In this document: positions 29,955 through 37,395 of the stretch, one piece after another
Layout of the letters: each line of letters starts with the position of its first letter
How positions within the stretch are numbered: position 1 is the first letter of the stretch
From: a virus
Strand: one strand, 5' to 3'
Virus record (IMG/VR): IMGVR_UViG_3300025707_000368
Location: 1-38,751 of that record
Length of the DNA stretch: 38,751 nt
Made by a program: the position numbers and the translations under genes
The notes under the pieces: generated by a model
Database searches by the model: none
What the model was told of the DNA's origin: nothing
Seen by the model: the letters and a program-made list of their open reading frames with translations, nothing else

Positions 29955-31314
29955 ATTCAAACCCTTCTCCGTCAAAATCTTTCTTCTTCTGTGCTAATGT
30001 TTTTCTAATATATTCATCAGCATTATTCATCTTTCCTTGTACTTCTTTACCACCTTGAGTATTAGTTTCATAAATTTGTATATAACCTGTATTCGTATTA
30101 ATGGTTGCTGGGAATGTAATTCCATCAGGACCAAAACGATTTTTAATCACATGAAATCGACCTGTATTTGCGATTTTATCTTCTACTTTTCTACTCATAC
30201 TCATAACGAAATCTGCTGTCATAACCTTAGAGTAATCTTCTGATACTTTACTAGCATCAATTACATCTTCGTCTAATGATGAACGATTTGCTTGTGAAGC
30301 TGTCCATATCGGTATATCAAACTCACCTGCCATACCTCTTAACTCTTCATATACATGCCCAATCTGATGTCTTTTTTCTGTGAAGTTAGATGTTGATTTC
30401 ATAATATCAGCGTAATCCACAATAACCAAATCTGGTTTTATTCCTTGTAATTCACATTGTTGTAAATGTGCAAATATTGTGTTTACACTTGCTGTTCTCG
30501 TTGGATAATATTTGATAATAAGATTTCCCTTTAACTTATCAATTGCTCTCTGTACATCATCCTTGTAGTACTGAAGATTTCCTGTAGGTTGTCCACTTAT
30601 AATACAATCATATCGTAACCCAACATAAGCCGCATTTAACTCCAATGTATAATGAATTACCGTTAATCCTTTTTTCATAGCATGTGTACCGATTGCCTGT
30701 AGTGTCCATGATTTACCAATCCCTGCTGGAGCAACTATCACTCCAAGTTCTCCACCTGCAAGTCCACCATCCATTAAATCATTAACACTATCCCAACCCG
30801 TAGGTTGAGTATCTCGTGCTTGTTTTGTCATTCGTTCTTCAAACCCAGTAATGTATTCGTGTCCGATATCTCTTTCCATACCAGCAGTCATTGCTTTATC
30901 TATAATTCCCTTTATATCGTCATATTGTTGTGTTTCCAACAATTCTACCGATTGCATAATTGCATTTTTCATTATTTGATTTTTACAAAACTCTAATGTT
31001 TTTTCTTTAACAAATTCTAAATCTGGATCTTCTCTATGTTGCCAAGCACCTCTCAATGAATCTACAATTGCTACCTTTAATACATCATTCTCTACATCAT
31101 CAACCATAACTTTAATACTTTCCATAGTTGGTTGTGATTTATATTTAGTAAAATAATCCTTAATTGATTTAACTAAAAATTTATTTGAATCTGTATCAAA
31201 ATAACTTACTTCAAGAATATCAATAATTTGTTTTACAAACTTTACATCAGTTAATAAACTTGAAATAATTTTACTCTGAAAGGAAGTTCCGTATTTTATT
31301 AATGATTCACTCAT
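29953..31314 (-). CDS. 41: DnaB-type replicative helicase, gp41-like
   Basis: A 453-residue hexameric helicase. The N-terminal helical domain (about residues 1-145) is followed by a RecA-like motor with Walker A APAGIGKSW (about 195-203), the DnaB block VIVDYADIMK (Walker B), and the SQANRS motif. The start is set at 31314 because that ATG overlaps the methyltransferase stop (ATGA); an upstream in-frame ATG at 31326 would add four residues. It unwinds DNA ahead of gp43 and pairs with a primase, which is not in this window. Confidence 0.92.
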   Translation of the reverse strand: MSESLIKYGTSFQSKIISSLLTDVKFVKQIIDILEVSYFDTDSNKFLVKSIKDYFTKYKSQPTMESIKVMVDDVENDVLKVAIVDSLRGAWQHREDPDLEFVKEKTLEFCKNQIMKNAIMQSVELLETQQYDDIKGIIDKAMTAGMERDIGHEYITGFEERMTKQARDTQPTGWDSVNDLMDGGLAGGELGVIVAPAGIGKSWTLQAIGTHAMKKGLTVIHYTLELNAAYVGLRYDCIISGQPTGNLQYYKDDVQRAIDKLKGNLIIKYYPTRTASVNTIFAHLQQCELQGIKPDLVIVDYADIMKSTSNFTEKRHQIGHVYEELRGMAGEFDIPIWTASQANRSSLDEDVIDASKVSEDYSKVMTADFVMSMSRKVEDKIANTGRFHVIKNRFGPDGITFPATINTNTGYIQIYETNTQGGKEVQGKMNNADEYIRKTLAQKKKDFDGEGFE

Positions 31315-32444
31315 GGTGTTGCCCATCCATCATCTCCGTATGGATTTGGAACATTACTCTCAATATGTTTTTCCTTTTTGAATACAAAGATAGGTTCATA
31401 CTTTGAACCTGAACCATCACCATCTCTGGCCATGGTAGATAAATTTAATCTAAGTGTGTTGATATGACTATAACCTATTTTTTTTGCTATTTCTAAAGTA
31501 CCGTTTTCAATATTTTTCCCACTCGAAGTGTTCGCTATATTCAATAATAAATATCCATTTACTTTCGTAGAATCAAAAGTATTTTGTAAAGTTTGAAATA
31601 AAAATCCATCTATCCATTCTTGTTCTGTTGGAAATTTAATATAACTTTGAGTAGGTTCATCCGCATACTTTTCAGTATTAAAATATGGTGGTGAAGTAAA
31701 ACATAAATCTACTTTTTCTTTTGGTTTAAATACTTCACTACCAAGACAATGTAATTCTACTTCCTTACCAAGATAACTAAACTCTTCTTTAATCTTATTC
31801 AATCCCTCAAATGTTTTTGTTGAAGGTTCTGTACCAATATACTTTTTAATTCTTTTAGATGAAAGTGCACCAAGTAATCGTCCACCCCAACCACAACTCA
31901 TATCCCAAACAACTCCATCTCCACCATAAGTTTCATAAATGTATTTTGCAGCAGTAGGACGAAAGTTAGATACGGTTTGTGTTCCACCATATATCTTTAT
32001 GTTCTGTCTGAATCTATTCTCTGTCCAATGTGGTTTATCACTATGATTGTAATGCCATTTAATTGTCTTCTTGATAACCTCTTTCAACTTGTCATCATTG
32101 TGGAAATTTTCCATTGGTGTGGTTTTTGCATTACCACAAGGAACTTCCCAAAATTGTGGAAAATAACTCCAAGCCAACCTCAATCCATTCATAGTCTGAG
32201 TTATCTCATCACCATCAAGTATTTGTTCGTGTTTAAAATTCTGTAACTTTCTTATTTGTTCGTGTTTCTCTTCTTCACGAATTGTATAATGTGGGAATCC
32301 ATTCTTTCTATAATACTTGAAGATAATCTCAACTGCATCTTCTATTTCTATTTTATCTAAACTACTACATACCTTATGATAATCTAAAGATAACTTATCT
32401 TCATCAAGAAATTTACTCAATACACTATAGTCTACTGAACTCAT
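31311..32444 (-). CDS. Second DNA methyltransferase
   Basis: A 377-residue enzyme with SAM-binding VWDMSCGWGGRLLGAL (about residues 180-195) and catalytic TSPPYFNTEKY (about 247-257). The order and flanks match the methyltransferase at 19217-20446, but the overall sequence is diverged, so a different recognition site is likely. The N-terminal part is helical and rich in charged residues. It is coupled by ATGA junctions to the small basic gene upstream and to the helicase downstream. Two related methyltransferases within the replication operons suggest dual protection or an orphan modification scheme. Confidence 0.85.
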   Translation of the reverse strand: MSSVDYSVLSKFLDEDKLSLDYHKVCSSLDKIEIEDAVEIIFKYYRKNGFPHYTIREEEKHEQIRKLQNFKHEQILDGDEITQTMNGLRLAWSYFPQFWEVPCGNAKTTPMENFHNDDKLKEVIKKTIKWHYNHSDKPHWTENRFRQNIKIYGGTQTVSNFRPTAAKYIYETYGGDGVVWDMSCGWGGRLLGALSSKRIKKYIGTEPSTKTFEGLNKIKEEFSYLGKEVELHCLGSEVFKPKEKVDLCFTSPPYFNTEKYADEPTQSYIKFPTEQEWIDGFLFQTLQNTFDSTKVNGYLLLNIANTSSGKNIENGTLEIAKKIGYSHINTLRLNLSTMARDGDGSGSKYEPIFVFKKEKHIESNVPNPYGDDGWATP

Positions 32445-32626
32445 TCCAAGTTCTCATACATATCATGTACCTTTTTATCATAAAATTCTTTTCTTTTCTT
32501 TTCACGATATCTTTCTCGAGCCTTTGATTTTATCGTATCTGAATTTCTTCTATAATGCTCCATTTGCCATCTCTTTTGAGCTTCTTTTTTTTCCTTTTTT
32601 GTTTTATATTTAATTTTTCTACCCAT
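32441..32626 (-). CDS. Small very basic coiled-coil-like protein
   Basis: A 61-residue protein dominated by Lys, Arg and Glu (KTKKEKKEAQKRWQMEHYRR; KARERYREKKRKEF), predicted by eye to be one long charged helix. Such short helical proteins are frequent beside mobile endonucleases and replication genes in marine phages. It begins 3 nt after the stop of the Cys-rich mini-gene and couples to the methyltransferase by ATGA. The role is unknown. Confidence 0.55.
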   Translation of the reverse strand: MGRKIKYKTKKEKKEAQKRWQMEHYRRNSDTIKSKARERYREKKRKEFYDKKVHDMYENLE

Positions 32627-32629
32627 TTT

Positions 32630-32803
32630 TTAATACTCCCCTGATTGACAAGTGTAACAGGGGCAATTCCCATACTTATCGGGATCACCTTTGTATTCAT
32701 TTACATACTCTCTAAAAGTTTTTATATCTTGTGAACCACCATATTCATATAACCATTTACCATATATGTGTTCTAATTGTTTTTCTGTATACTCCTTATC
32801 CAT
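32630..32803 (-). CDS. 57-residue protein with C-terminal CPCYTC motif
   Basis: An ATG at 32803 overlaps the end of the exonuclease gene by 8 nt and opens 57 codons ending at 32630. It begins MDKEYTEKQLEHIYGKWLYE and ends DKYGNCPCYTCQSGEY. The CPCYTC cluster could bind a metal or act as a small redox site. The clean junctions and preserved frame support it as a real gene, though no homologue is recognised. Confidence 0.6.
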   Translation of the reverse strand: MDKEYTEKQLEHIYGKWLYEYGGSQDIKTFREYVNEYKGDPDKYGNCPCYTCQSGEY

Positions 32804-33866
32804 GAGTTTTCTCCGCCATGAAATTTAATCTATTAAATGTTGTTGCCAACCAACTATTTAAATTAGGTAGAGCTGTGTATAACTTATCTTCCAAAAACAT
32901 TTTTTGAAATTTATGTTTAATAATTCTTTGGATTGGTTGTTCTAATTGATTCTTAACTCTTAACTTTGAACTGCCAGACATAATACCATCTGTTAAATCC
33001 ATAAGTTTTTTATTCAAATGTAATTGTTCTTCTGAATCACTAATTATTTCACATACTTTATATTTGTCTTTATTTACTTGAGAACTTTTCAATATATCTT
33101 CTATTGTAATCTCATGTGGTGATTCAAGAAATGGAAACACTTTCAATAATGTTTTTAATCCTGCCCCTTTTATTCCTGGTATACCATCTGATTTATCACC
33201 ATCCAATATTCTATACAATAAAAAGTTTTTAGAATTGACTCCATATTCATTTAAGATTCTCTCTTCATCATACATTAATTTTTTTGTAGGTGAATAGACT
33301 TTGATATTTTCATCAACTAATTGTAGAAAATCTTTATCGGTTGACATTATAGTAGATTTTGAATCTTTGAATAAATGTTTAGCACAATATCCAATCACAT
33401 CATCTGCTTCTATATTTTCGATATTGGTAATGGTTAAAGGTAAACACTCAAGATATTCAATCACTCTATTTAATTGAGCAATCATCATCTTGTGTTCATC
33501 TTCACGAGTAAGCGAAACACCAGTAGTTCTATTCAAACGAACTGACATCTTCCTGCCCATTTTATATTCTGGAAAGATTTTTCTACGGCGGTTAGACCCA
33601 CCTTTACCATCAAAAACTATGATGGTTCGTGTGGGTCTTACCATATTAATAGTATAACCAATTGACCTTAAAAAACCAACTATTCCACCAATGTGGATCC
33701 CGTCCTCATTAGTAGTTGGTATAGCGGAAAAAACTCTAATAAAAGTGTTTAATCCATCAATCAATAAAACCGAGTCATTTGGTTCACCACTATCAACCTT
33801 TCCGCCAGATTTTTTTATCTCTTCGAGTATAGATAAGTGTTTTTGATTAATCACCGATGACCTCAT
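32796..33866 (-). CDS. 5'-3' exonuclease / RNase H (FEN family)
   Basis: A 356-residue FEN-type nuclease. The N-terminal VLLIDGLNTFIRVF supplies the first metal Asp; the IVFDGKGGSNRRRKIFPEYK block, NIENIEADDVIGY and STDKDFLQLV supply the others. DGDKSDGIPGIKGAGLKTLL is the helix-hairpin-helix DNA-binding motif. It resembles T4 RNase H, which removes RNA primers and flaps on the lagging strand. It overlaps UvsX by 20 nt, so the two are co-translated. Confidence 0.9.
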   Translation of the reverse strand: MRSSVINQKHLSILEEIKKSGGKVDSGEPNDSVLLIDGLNTFIRVFSAIPTTNEDGIHIGGIVGFLRSIGYTINMVRPTRTIIVFDGKGGSNRRRKIFPEYKMGRKMSVRLNRTTGVSLTREDEHKMMIAQLNRVIEYLECLPLTITNIENIEADDVIGYCAKHLFKDSKSTIMSTDKDFLQLVDENIKVYSPTKKLMYDEERILNEYGVNSKNFLLYRILDGDKSDGIPGIKGAGLKTLLKVFPFLESPHEITIEDILKSSQVNKDKYKVCEIISDSEEQLHLNKKLMDLTDGIMSGSSKLRVKNQLEQPIQRIIKHKFQKMFLEDKLYTALPNLNSWLATTFNRLNFMAEKTHG

Positions 33867-34947
33867 CTGTGAACTCTACATCATCAATACCAAGTTTTTC
33901 TTGATATTTTAATATAACCTTATCACAAATGATTTGATACACATATTCTTTTATTTCATCGTTACTCGTAATTAACTCTTCCCAATCTTTAGATAAGAAT
34001 TTATGTTCTTTACCTTTTCCATCTGTGAGAGTGTACCATGCACCACCTGATTTAACTAACTTATGTTCTTTAAGTACAGTTAACCATGCACCATAATTAT
34101 CTATTCCTCTATCGAAGTACATATCATAATCGGCATGTCTTAATGGTGGCCCTAATCTATTCTTAACAATCTGTGCTCTACATTTCATTCCCAATACATT
34201 TTTATCAGTATCTTTGATTTGCCCCATATTCTTTAAACGAATACGAGTTGAAGCGTGAAATGGTAATGCTTTTCCACCACTTGTAGTCCAAGGATCTCCA
34301 AACATAACACCAAGTTTTTGTCTGAGTTGATTTGTAAACACAAGAGCAATTTTCTCTCTACCAATCATTTGAGTAATCTTTCTCATAGCCTTCGAGATGA
34401 TAATTGCTTTGGCTGTTGCCCAACCATCTTTATTAAAGTCCGCTTCTAACTCTACTTTTGTAGTAGCTCCAGCAAGTGAATCAACCATAATTGTTACCAA
34501 TCTATCTTTATCTGATTCACGAACTTTTGTTACGATTTCTTCAATCGCTTCAAAGATATCTTCTACGGTTTCTAAATGTAGATATAACATCTTATCCATT
34601 TCAACACCTATTACTTCCAAAAACTCTTGTGAAACTGAAGTCTCTGTATCTATATAGACAGCGATTCCATCTTTCTTTTGAGTTTCTGCTAATATGTGGG
34701 CACCAAGTAGAGATTTACCACTTGATTCTAATCCATTGATTTCTGTAATTCTACCAACTGCAATTCCACCATCTGGTCTATTTGATATAGCCAAATCTAA
34801 CATGGAACTACCAGTAGAAATAAAATCTTTGATATCGGTAGGTGTTGTATCCGTACCATCAAGAAAGTATGCTACTTTAGTATCTTTGAACTTTTTATTT
34901 AGTGAGTCGGCTAATGTTTTAGCCAACACATCATTTACTGATGACAT
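33847..34947 (-). CDS. uvsX: UvsX/RecA recombinase
   Basis: A 366-residue RecA-family protein. Walker A is GLESSGKS (residues 72-79), preceded by the family INGLESSGK context. The catalytic Glu lies in the YIDTETSVS strand, Walker B in LVTIMVDSLAG, and the L2-type DNA-binding region in FTNQLRQKLGVMFG. It drives strand exchange and replication restart in T4-like phages. It starts at an ATG with a strong GGAG RBS, after a 101-nt leader containing a compact RNA structure (34972-35033). Confidence 0.93.
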   Translation of the reverse strand: MSSVNDVLAKTLADSLNKKFKDTKVAYFLDGTDTTPTDIKDFISTGSSMLDLAISNRPDGGIAVGRITEINGLESSGKSLLGAHILAETQKKDGIAVYIDTETSVSQEFLEVIGVEMDKMLYLHLETVEDIFEAIEEIVTKVRESDKDRLVTIMVDSLAGATTKVELEADFNKDGWATAKAIIISKAMRKITQMIGREKIALVFTNQLRQKLGVMFGDPWTTSGGKALPFHASTRIRLKNMGQIKDTDKNVLGMKCRAQIVKNRLGPPLRHADYDMYFDRGIDNYGAWLTVLKEHKLVKSGGAWYTLTDGKGKEHKFLSKDWEELITSNDEIKEYVYQIICDKVILKYQEKLGIDDVEFTDEVIGD

Positions 34948-34971
34948 TTTTTTCTCCTATCAATAATGTAA

Positions 34972-35033
34972 TTGGGTGGTTAGGCGTACAATAACAGCCA
35001 ACTCTTGTTCTCAATCTGTGAACTGCCACCCAA
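34972..35033 (-). ncRNA. Structured RNA element between ssb and uvsX
   Basis: An 8-bp perfect stem (TTGGGTGG at 35026-35033 with CCACCCAA at 34972-34979) encloses 46 nt that can form a hairpin GTTC-loop-GAAC and a second CAA/TTG-closed arm, i.e. a small three-way-junction-like fold. It ends 24 nt before the uvsX start codon, so it could control uvsX translation or mRNA stability. I recognise no known riboswitch consensus in it. Confidence 0.5.
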
Positions 35034-35048
35034 GTACGGGGTTCTTAT

Positions 35049-35810
35049 TTATGAATTAAATAGATCATCGAAAGCATCTGATGTATCAGATACTTTAGAC
35101 TTTTCCAATTCGGATGAAACAACAGTATCTACTTTAGTAGTAGATTCCTCTTCTTTTGCATCTTCTTTTGGATTCAACCATTCATTCAAAATCTCTGTCA
35201 TATCATCATATGACAATTCTTGATAGATTTCTGTAATGTCCTGTTGTTTCTTTACGACCTCTAAGACTGTTGGATCATCAGAAATAGGTGTTTGATTCGG
35301 TTTAACCCTAATGTTTGTTTTAGGGAAACTTGCACCTGTTTCTTCAGCTGATAGAAATTCTACCACGACATCACGACCATTTACTGGGTCTGTGATATCA
35401 CCATAATCTGGGTCAGCAATAATGGAAAGCAACTCTTGATAAACCGTTTTACCAAAACCCCAAAACTTCACACCTTGTGATTCTTCACCTCTAACTATTA
35501 CTGGAGCAAAAGTTCTCATTTTAGCTTCCAACTTTCGAGAAAGTTGATAGTCTTCTTTACTACCACTTCCTCTTAGTTTTTGAGCAAACTCTTCAATAGG
35601 GTCTGGTCTACCAAAAGAAATTGGTGAAAGATAAGAACGGTTGTTCAAATTGTAGTGAAAGAATAACTCGATAAAAGGATTATCTTTATTAAAAGCGTAA
35701 GGTACGATTCTAATTTGTGTTTTTCCTGGTTGTGGTTTCCAAAGACTGGAAGTTCGAGTGTTTGTGGTTTGTAACTGATTTAAGCGTTTTTTAATTGCAT
35801 TTAAGTCCAT
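35049..35810 (-). CDS. 32: Single-stranded DNA-binding protein, gp32-like without zinc site
   Basis: A 253-residue protein with a basic N-terminal segment for cooperativity (MDLNAIKKRLNQLQTTNTRT), an OB-fold core (TQIRIVPYAFNKDNPFIELF; GVKFWGFGKTVYQELL) and an acidic tail ending SDAFDDLFNS, the partner-recruiting end. T4 gp32 has a zinc-binding core, whereas I see no cysteine here, so the fold must be zinc-independent. It precedes uvsX and is preceded by the RNA locus. The AAGGAG RBS is strong. Confidence 0.88.
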   Translation of the reverse strand: MDLNAIKKRLNQLQTTNTRTSSLWKPQPGKTQIRIVPYAFNKDNPFIELFFHYNLNNRSYLSPISFGRPDPIEEFAQKLRGSGSKEDYQLSRKLEAKMRTFAPVIVRGEESQGVKFWGFGKTVYQELLSIIADPDYGDITDPVNGRDVVVEFLSAEETGASFPKTNIRVKPNQTPISDDPTVLEVVKKQQDITEIYQELSYDDMTEILNEWLNPKEDAKEEESTTKVDTVVSSELEKSKVSDTSDAFDDLFNS

Positions 35811-35867
35811 TGTTTAACTCCTTATGTATTATTATTATTTGTTATTTTTCATTTGTTAATCAAGTGT

Positions 35868-35885
35868 AACCTTGATACAATAATA
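35868..35885 (-). repeat. 18-bp repeat, copy 1 (ssb leader)
   Basis: The minus strand reads TATTATTGTATCAAGGTT, identical to 36438-36455. This copy lies about 60 nt upstream of the ssb ATG; the other lies upstream of the distal RNA domain. An exact 18-bp repeat at two transcript starts suggests a phage-specific promoter or regulatory site. Confidence 0.55.
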
Positions 35886-35930
35886 AGTATCATACCAATA
35901 GCTTAAAATGTGATCTATTTTAATTAGATC

Positions 35931-36003
35931 AAAAAAAAAAGGTTCATTTCGTTTTTAAGTCTATTATAAGTGGAAACTAAAAATCGGTGAGAACCTTTTT
36001 TTT
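35931..36003 (-). terminator. Long bidirectional hairpin terminator ending the RNA locus
   Basis: AAAAAAAAGGTTC and GAACCTTTTTTTT form the outer stem, and CG-TTTTTA/TAAAAA-CG form an inner stem with one bulge, around a loop of about 20 nt. On the minus strand a run of ten U follows. It separates the RNA locus from ssb and could end transcripts from either side. Confidence 0.7.
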
Positions 36004-36004
36004 A

Positions 36005-36430
36005 AATTTTGGAAATTTTAGGGAATGTAGGATTTGCATACCTACAACTTTCTGCTCAGATTTTATTGCCCTTGTACCTAACACCCACCAGTTATGGTGA
36101 TTCTTCTCTGTCTGGTTAAGACTATCGAAGTGAGTACAACCTCTGTGTTATTGCCTTATCTCTCTGAGTTTAGATTGATTCAGCCATGAAAGTAGGATTT
36201 CAGTCTTACCCTTACCTACAACAAGGTCTAAAGAATTGCTTCTTTATGTGTTCAGAAAGTACATTAGATGATTGATGCCTCAACTACTTAACCATTCGGC
36301 CTTGTAGGTTCACCACGAACTCATCTTGGATTACCTTATGGGCTTCTAAAGTCTACCCATTATTCGGTCAATTCCATACAGAGTTAATTACTCCCTGTAC
36401 TTTTCAAAATCCCAAATTGTCAAAAAACTT
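36005..36430 (-). ncRNA. Structured RNA, distal domain (about 425 nt)
   Basis: There is no credible gene on either strand. The minus strand can form a 7-bp stem ACCTACA/TGTAGGT closing 96 nt (36214-36309) that contains a tRNA D-arm-like segment (GCCGAATGGTTAAG) and a GCAA-capped hairpin AAAGAA/TTCTTT (36230-36245). It also has a 9-bp helix with one bulged A (36202-36210 with 36114-36123), resembling P7 of a group I intron, and a 6-bp TGTAGG/CCTACA hairpin near the 3' end (36026-36046). The terminator at 35931-36003 follows. It is not a canonical tRNA or tmRNA (no T-loop plus acceptor, no tag frame). A group I-like or novel large phage RNA are the main options. Confidence 0.55.
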
Positions 36431-36437
36431 TTGCATC

Positions 36438-36455
36438 AACCTTGATACAATAATA
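36438..36455 (-). repeat. 18-bp repeat, copy 2 (upstream of distal RNA domain)
   Basis: Identical to 35868-35885. It lies in the TA-rich gap between the two RNA domains, just upstream of the distal one, which suggests a second transcription start or processing site. Confidence 0.55.
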
Positions 36456-36499
36456 TATATATATATAAAACCTCAAAATACATTTTATTTTTATTTTTT

Positions 36500-36950
36500 T
36501 CAAAAAACTTTTGGTGATTCCAGAAGAAGTCGTCTGATCTGATTTCGGACTGCTAGCAGTGATTCTTAATCCTAATCACCAAAAACTTGTGGTGTCGTGG
36601 TTTTCTAACGATTCAAGTCAAAAGACTACCTTTCGGTCAACACCAATTTTGTGGAAAGGTAAGGACTCGAACCTTACAGAAGCTTTCAATCGGTATAGTA
36701 GATTGATTAAATCTAACACCCTACTCACTCCACCATTATCTTGGTTGATTAATCATCTCAACCTTAACGACATACATTCCAATTCTTTGAGATTTCAAAT
36801 CGGTAGAAATCTCGAAACCACCACTTCGATTTCAAGGACTCGAAGCCCGTCCTAATTCTTGTGCCTTTACGCCCTTAGACACTTTTCAATCTTATCTCAA
36901 TCTAATGAGTCGGGCTTTATCTAATTCAATCTTTATCATCCATTTCTTAT
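36500..36950 (-). ncRNA. Structured RNA, proximal domain (about 450 nt) behind an early promoter
   Basis: Transcribed from the promoter at 36956-36984. Perfect stems on the minus strand include AAGCCCG/CGGGCTT closing 75 nt (36843-36917), GAGATTTC/GAAATCTC (36789-36813), GGTTGA/TCAACC (36743-36763), TAGATT/AATCTA (36699-36715) and ACC-GAAA-GGT (36628-36637). A two-step hairpin carries the T-loop-type heptaloop TTCGAGT (36654-36687). The final GGTGATT/AATCACC stem closes 68 nt (36513-36580) and is followed by AAAAGTTTTTT, a possible terminator. Domains are tRNA-sized but none has a complete cloverleaf. It resembles large ornate phage RNAs in style; no family is recognised. Confidence 0.6.
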
Positions 36951-36955
36951 ACTAT

Positions 36956-36984
36956 AATATACAACATATATATGAGAAAGTCAA
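36956..36984 (-). promoter_or_regulatory. Early sigma70-type promoter of the RNA locus
   Basis: TTGACT (36979-36984), a 17-nt spacer and TATATT (36956-36961) on the minus strand, with the shared upstream GC of GCTTGACT. It points into about 950 nt with no gene, the main reason to treat the region as a deliberate RNA product. Confidence 0.8.
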
Positions 36985-37001
36985 GCTTTATTTTCACTTT
37001 T

Positions 37002-37250
37002 TTAAGCTAATTCTAACATAGCAAAAGGAACATTATACAACCTACCATTCATATCAACAATAGCTCTCTTGATGTTCATCTTAGTGATAACACCAGGAGT
37101 TTTCTTTGTCTTCTGAACAACGAATACATTAGCTCCAACAGTTAGTGAAGTTTTACCCAACATAGTCTTACAATCATTAACGAATCTTGATAATTCATTT
37201 AAATCTGATAGTTTGTCTAATTTCCTTATTTTGTTTTTTATGTTTACCAT
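37002..37250 (-). CDS. Small KOW/SH3-like early protein
   Basis: An 82-residue protein with a helical start (KIRKLDKLSDLNELSRFVND) and a beta-rich end VGANVFVVQKTKKTPGVITK followed by MNIKRAIVDMNGRLYNVP. That end is the pattern of a KOW/SH3-like barrel used in RNA or ribosome contacts. Related small proteins are widespread in T4-like marine phages, but the function is unknown. It has its own promoter (37276-37305), and two TATAAATA boxes in the leader (37250-37257, 37264-37271) resemble T4 late promoters. Confidence 0.7.
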   Translation of the reverse strand: MVNIKNKIRKLDKLSDLNELSRFVNDCKTMLGKTSLTVGANVFVVQKTKKTPGVITKMNIKRAIVDMNGRLYNVPFAMLELA

Positions 37251-37275
37251 ATTTATAACCTTTTATTTATACCTA

Positions 37276-37305
37276 AATATAACACTAAATGCCTATATAA
37301 GTCAA
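37276..37305 (-). promoter_or_regulatory. Early sigma70-type promoter for the KOW-like gene
   Basis: TTGACT (37300-37305), an 18-nt spacer and TATATT (37276-37281) in the shared block GCTTGACTTATATAGG, about 25 nt upstream of the gene start. This is the best match to the copy at 8874-8903. Confidence 0.8.
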
Positions 37306-37313
37306 GCACTTTT

Positions 37314-37388
37314 TTACTTATTTTGTCCTAATTCTAATAATTCTCTAAAATTATCTATTTGGTGTAGTTGGTGTAAATGAATTCTCAT
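37314..37388 (-). CDS. Possible 24-residue peptide
   Basis: An ATG at 37388 opens MRIHLHQLHQIDNFRELLEL then GQNK, ending just before the promoter. It looks like a small amphipathic helix but has no RBS and no homologue known to me. Kept only because the 145-nt gap is otherwise empty apart from the promoter. Confidence 0.25.
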   Translation of the reverse strand: MRIHLHQLHQIDNFRELLELGQNK

Positions 37389-37395
37389 ATTAATA

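Noticed and set aside
35912-35930. GATCTA/TAGATC hairpin as an independent terminator
   Set aside because: On the minus strand the U-run precedes the hairpin and none follows. It is better seen as part of the ssb leader after the main terminator.
36005-36430. tmRNA (ssrA)
   Set aside because: The length is right, but the conserved 5' D-loop-like sequence and a tag reading frame ending in Ala-Ala are not present.
36559-36855. A 98-codon open frame on the plus strand within the RNA locus
   Set aside because: It is the only sizeable plus-strand frame there, but it has no RBS, no promoter and low-complexity content. It coincides with strong minus-strand stems that readily explain the lack of stops.
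36513-36917. Canonical tRNA genes
   Set aside because: There are 7-bp closing stems of tRNA size and a T-loop-like TTCGAGT, but no domain combines acceptor, D, anticodon and T arms in the right order. The expected partner GGAAAGG for the T-arm domain's acceptor is absent.
37250-37271. T4-type late promoters (two TATAAATA boxes)
   Set aside because: They occur beside a strong early promoter in very AT-rich DNA, and I do not find the box systematically in front of candidate late genes. Mentioned only in the gene entry.
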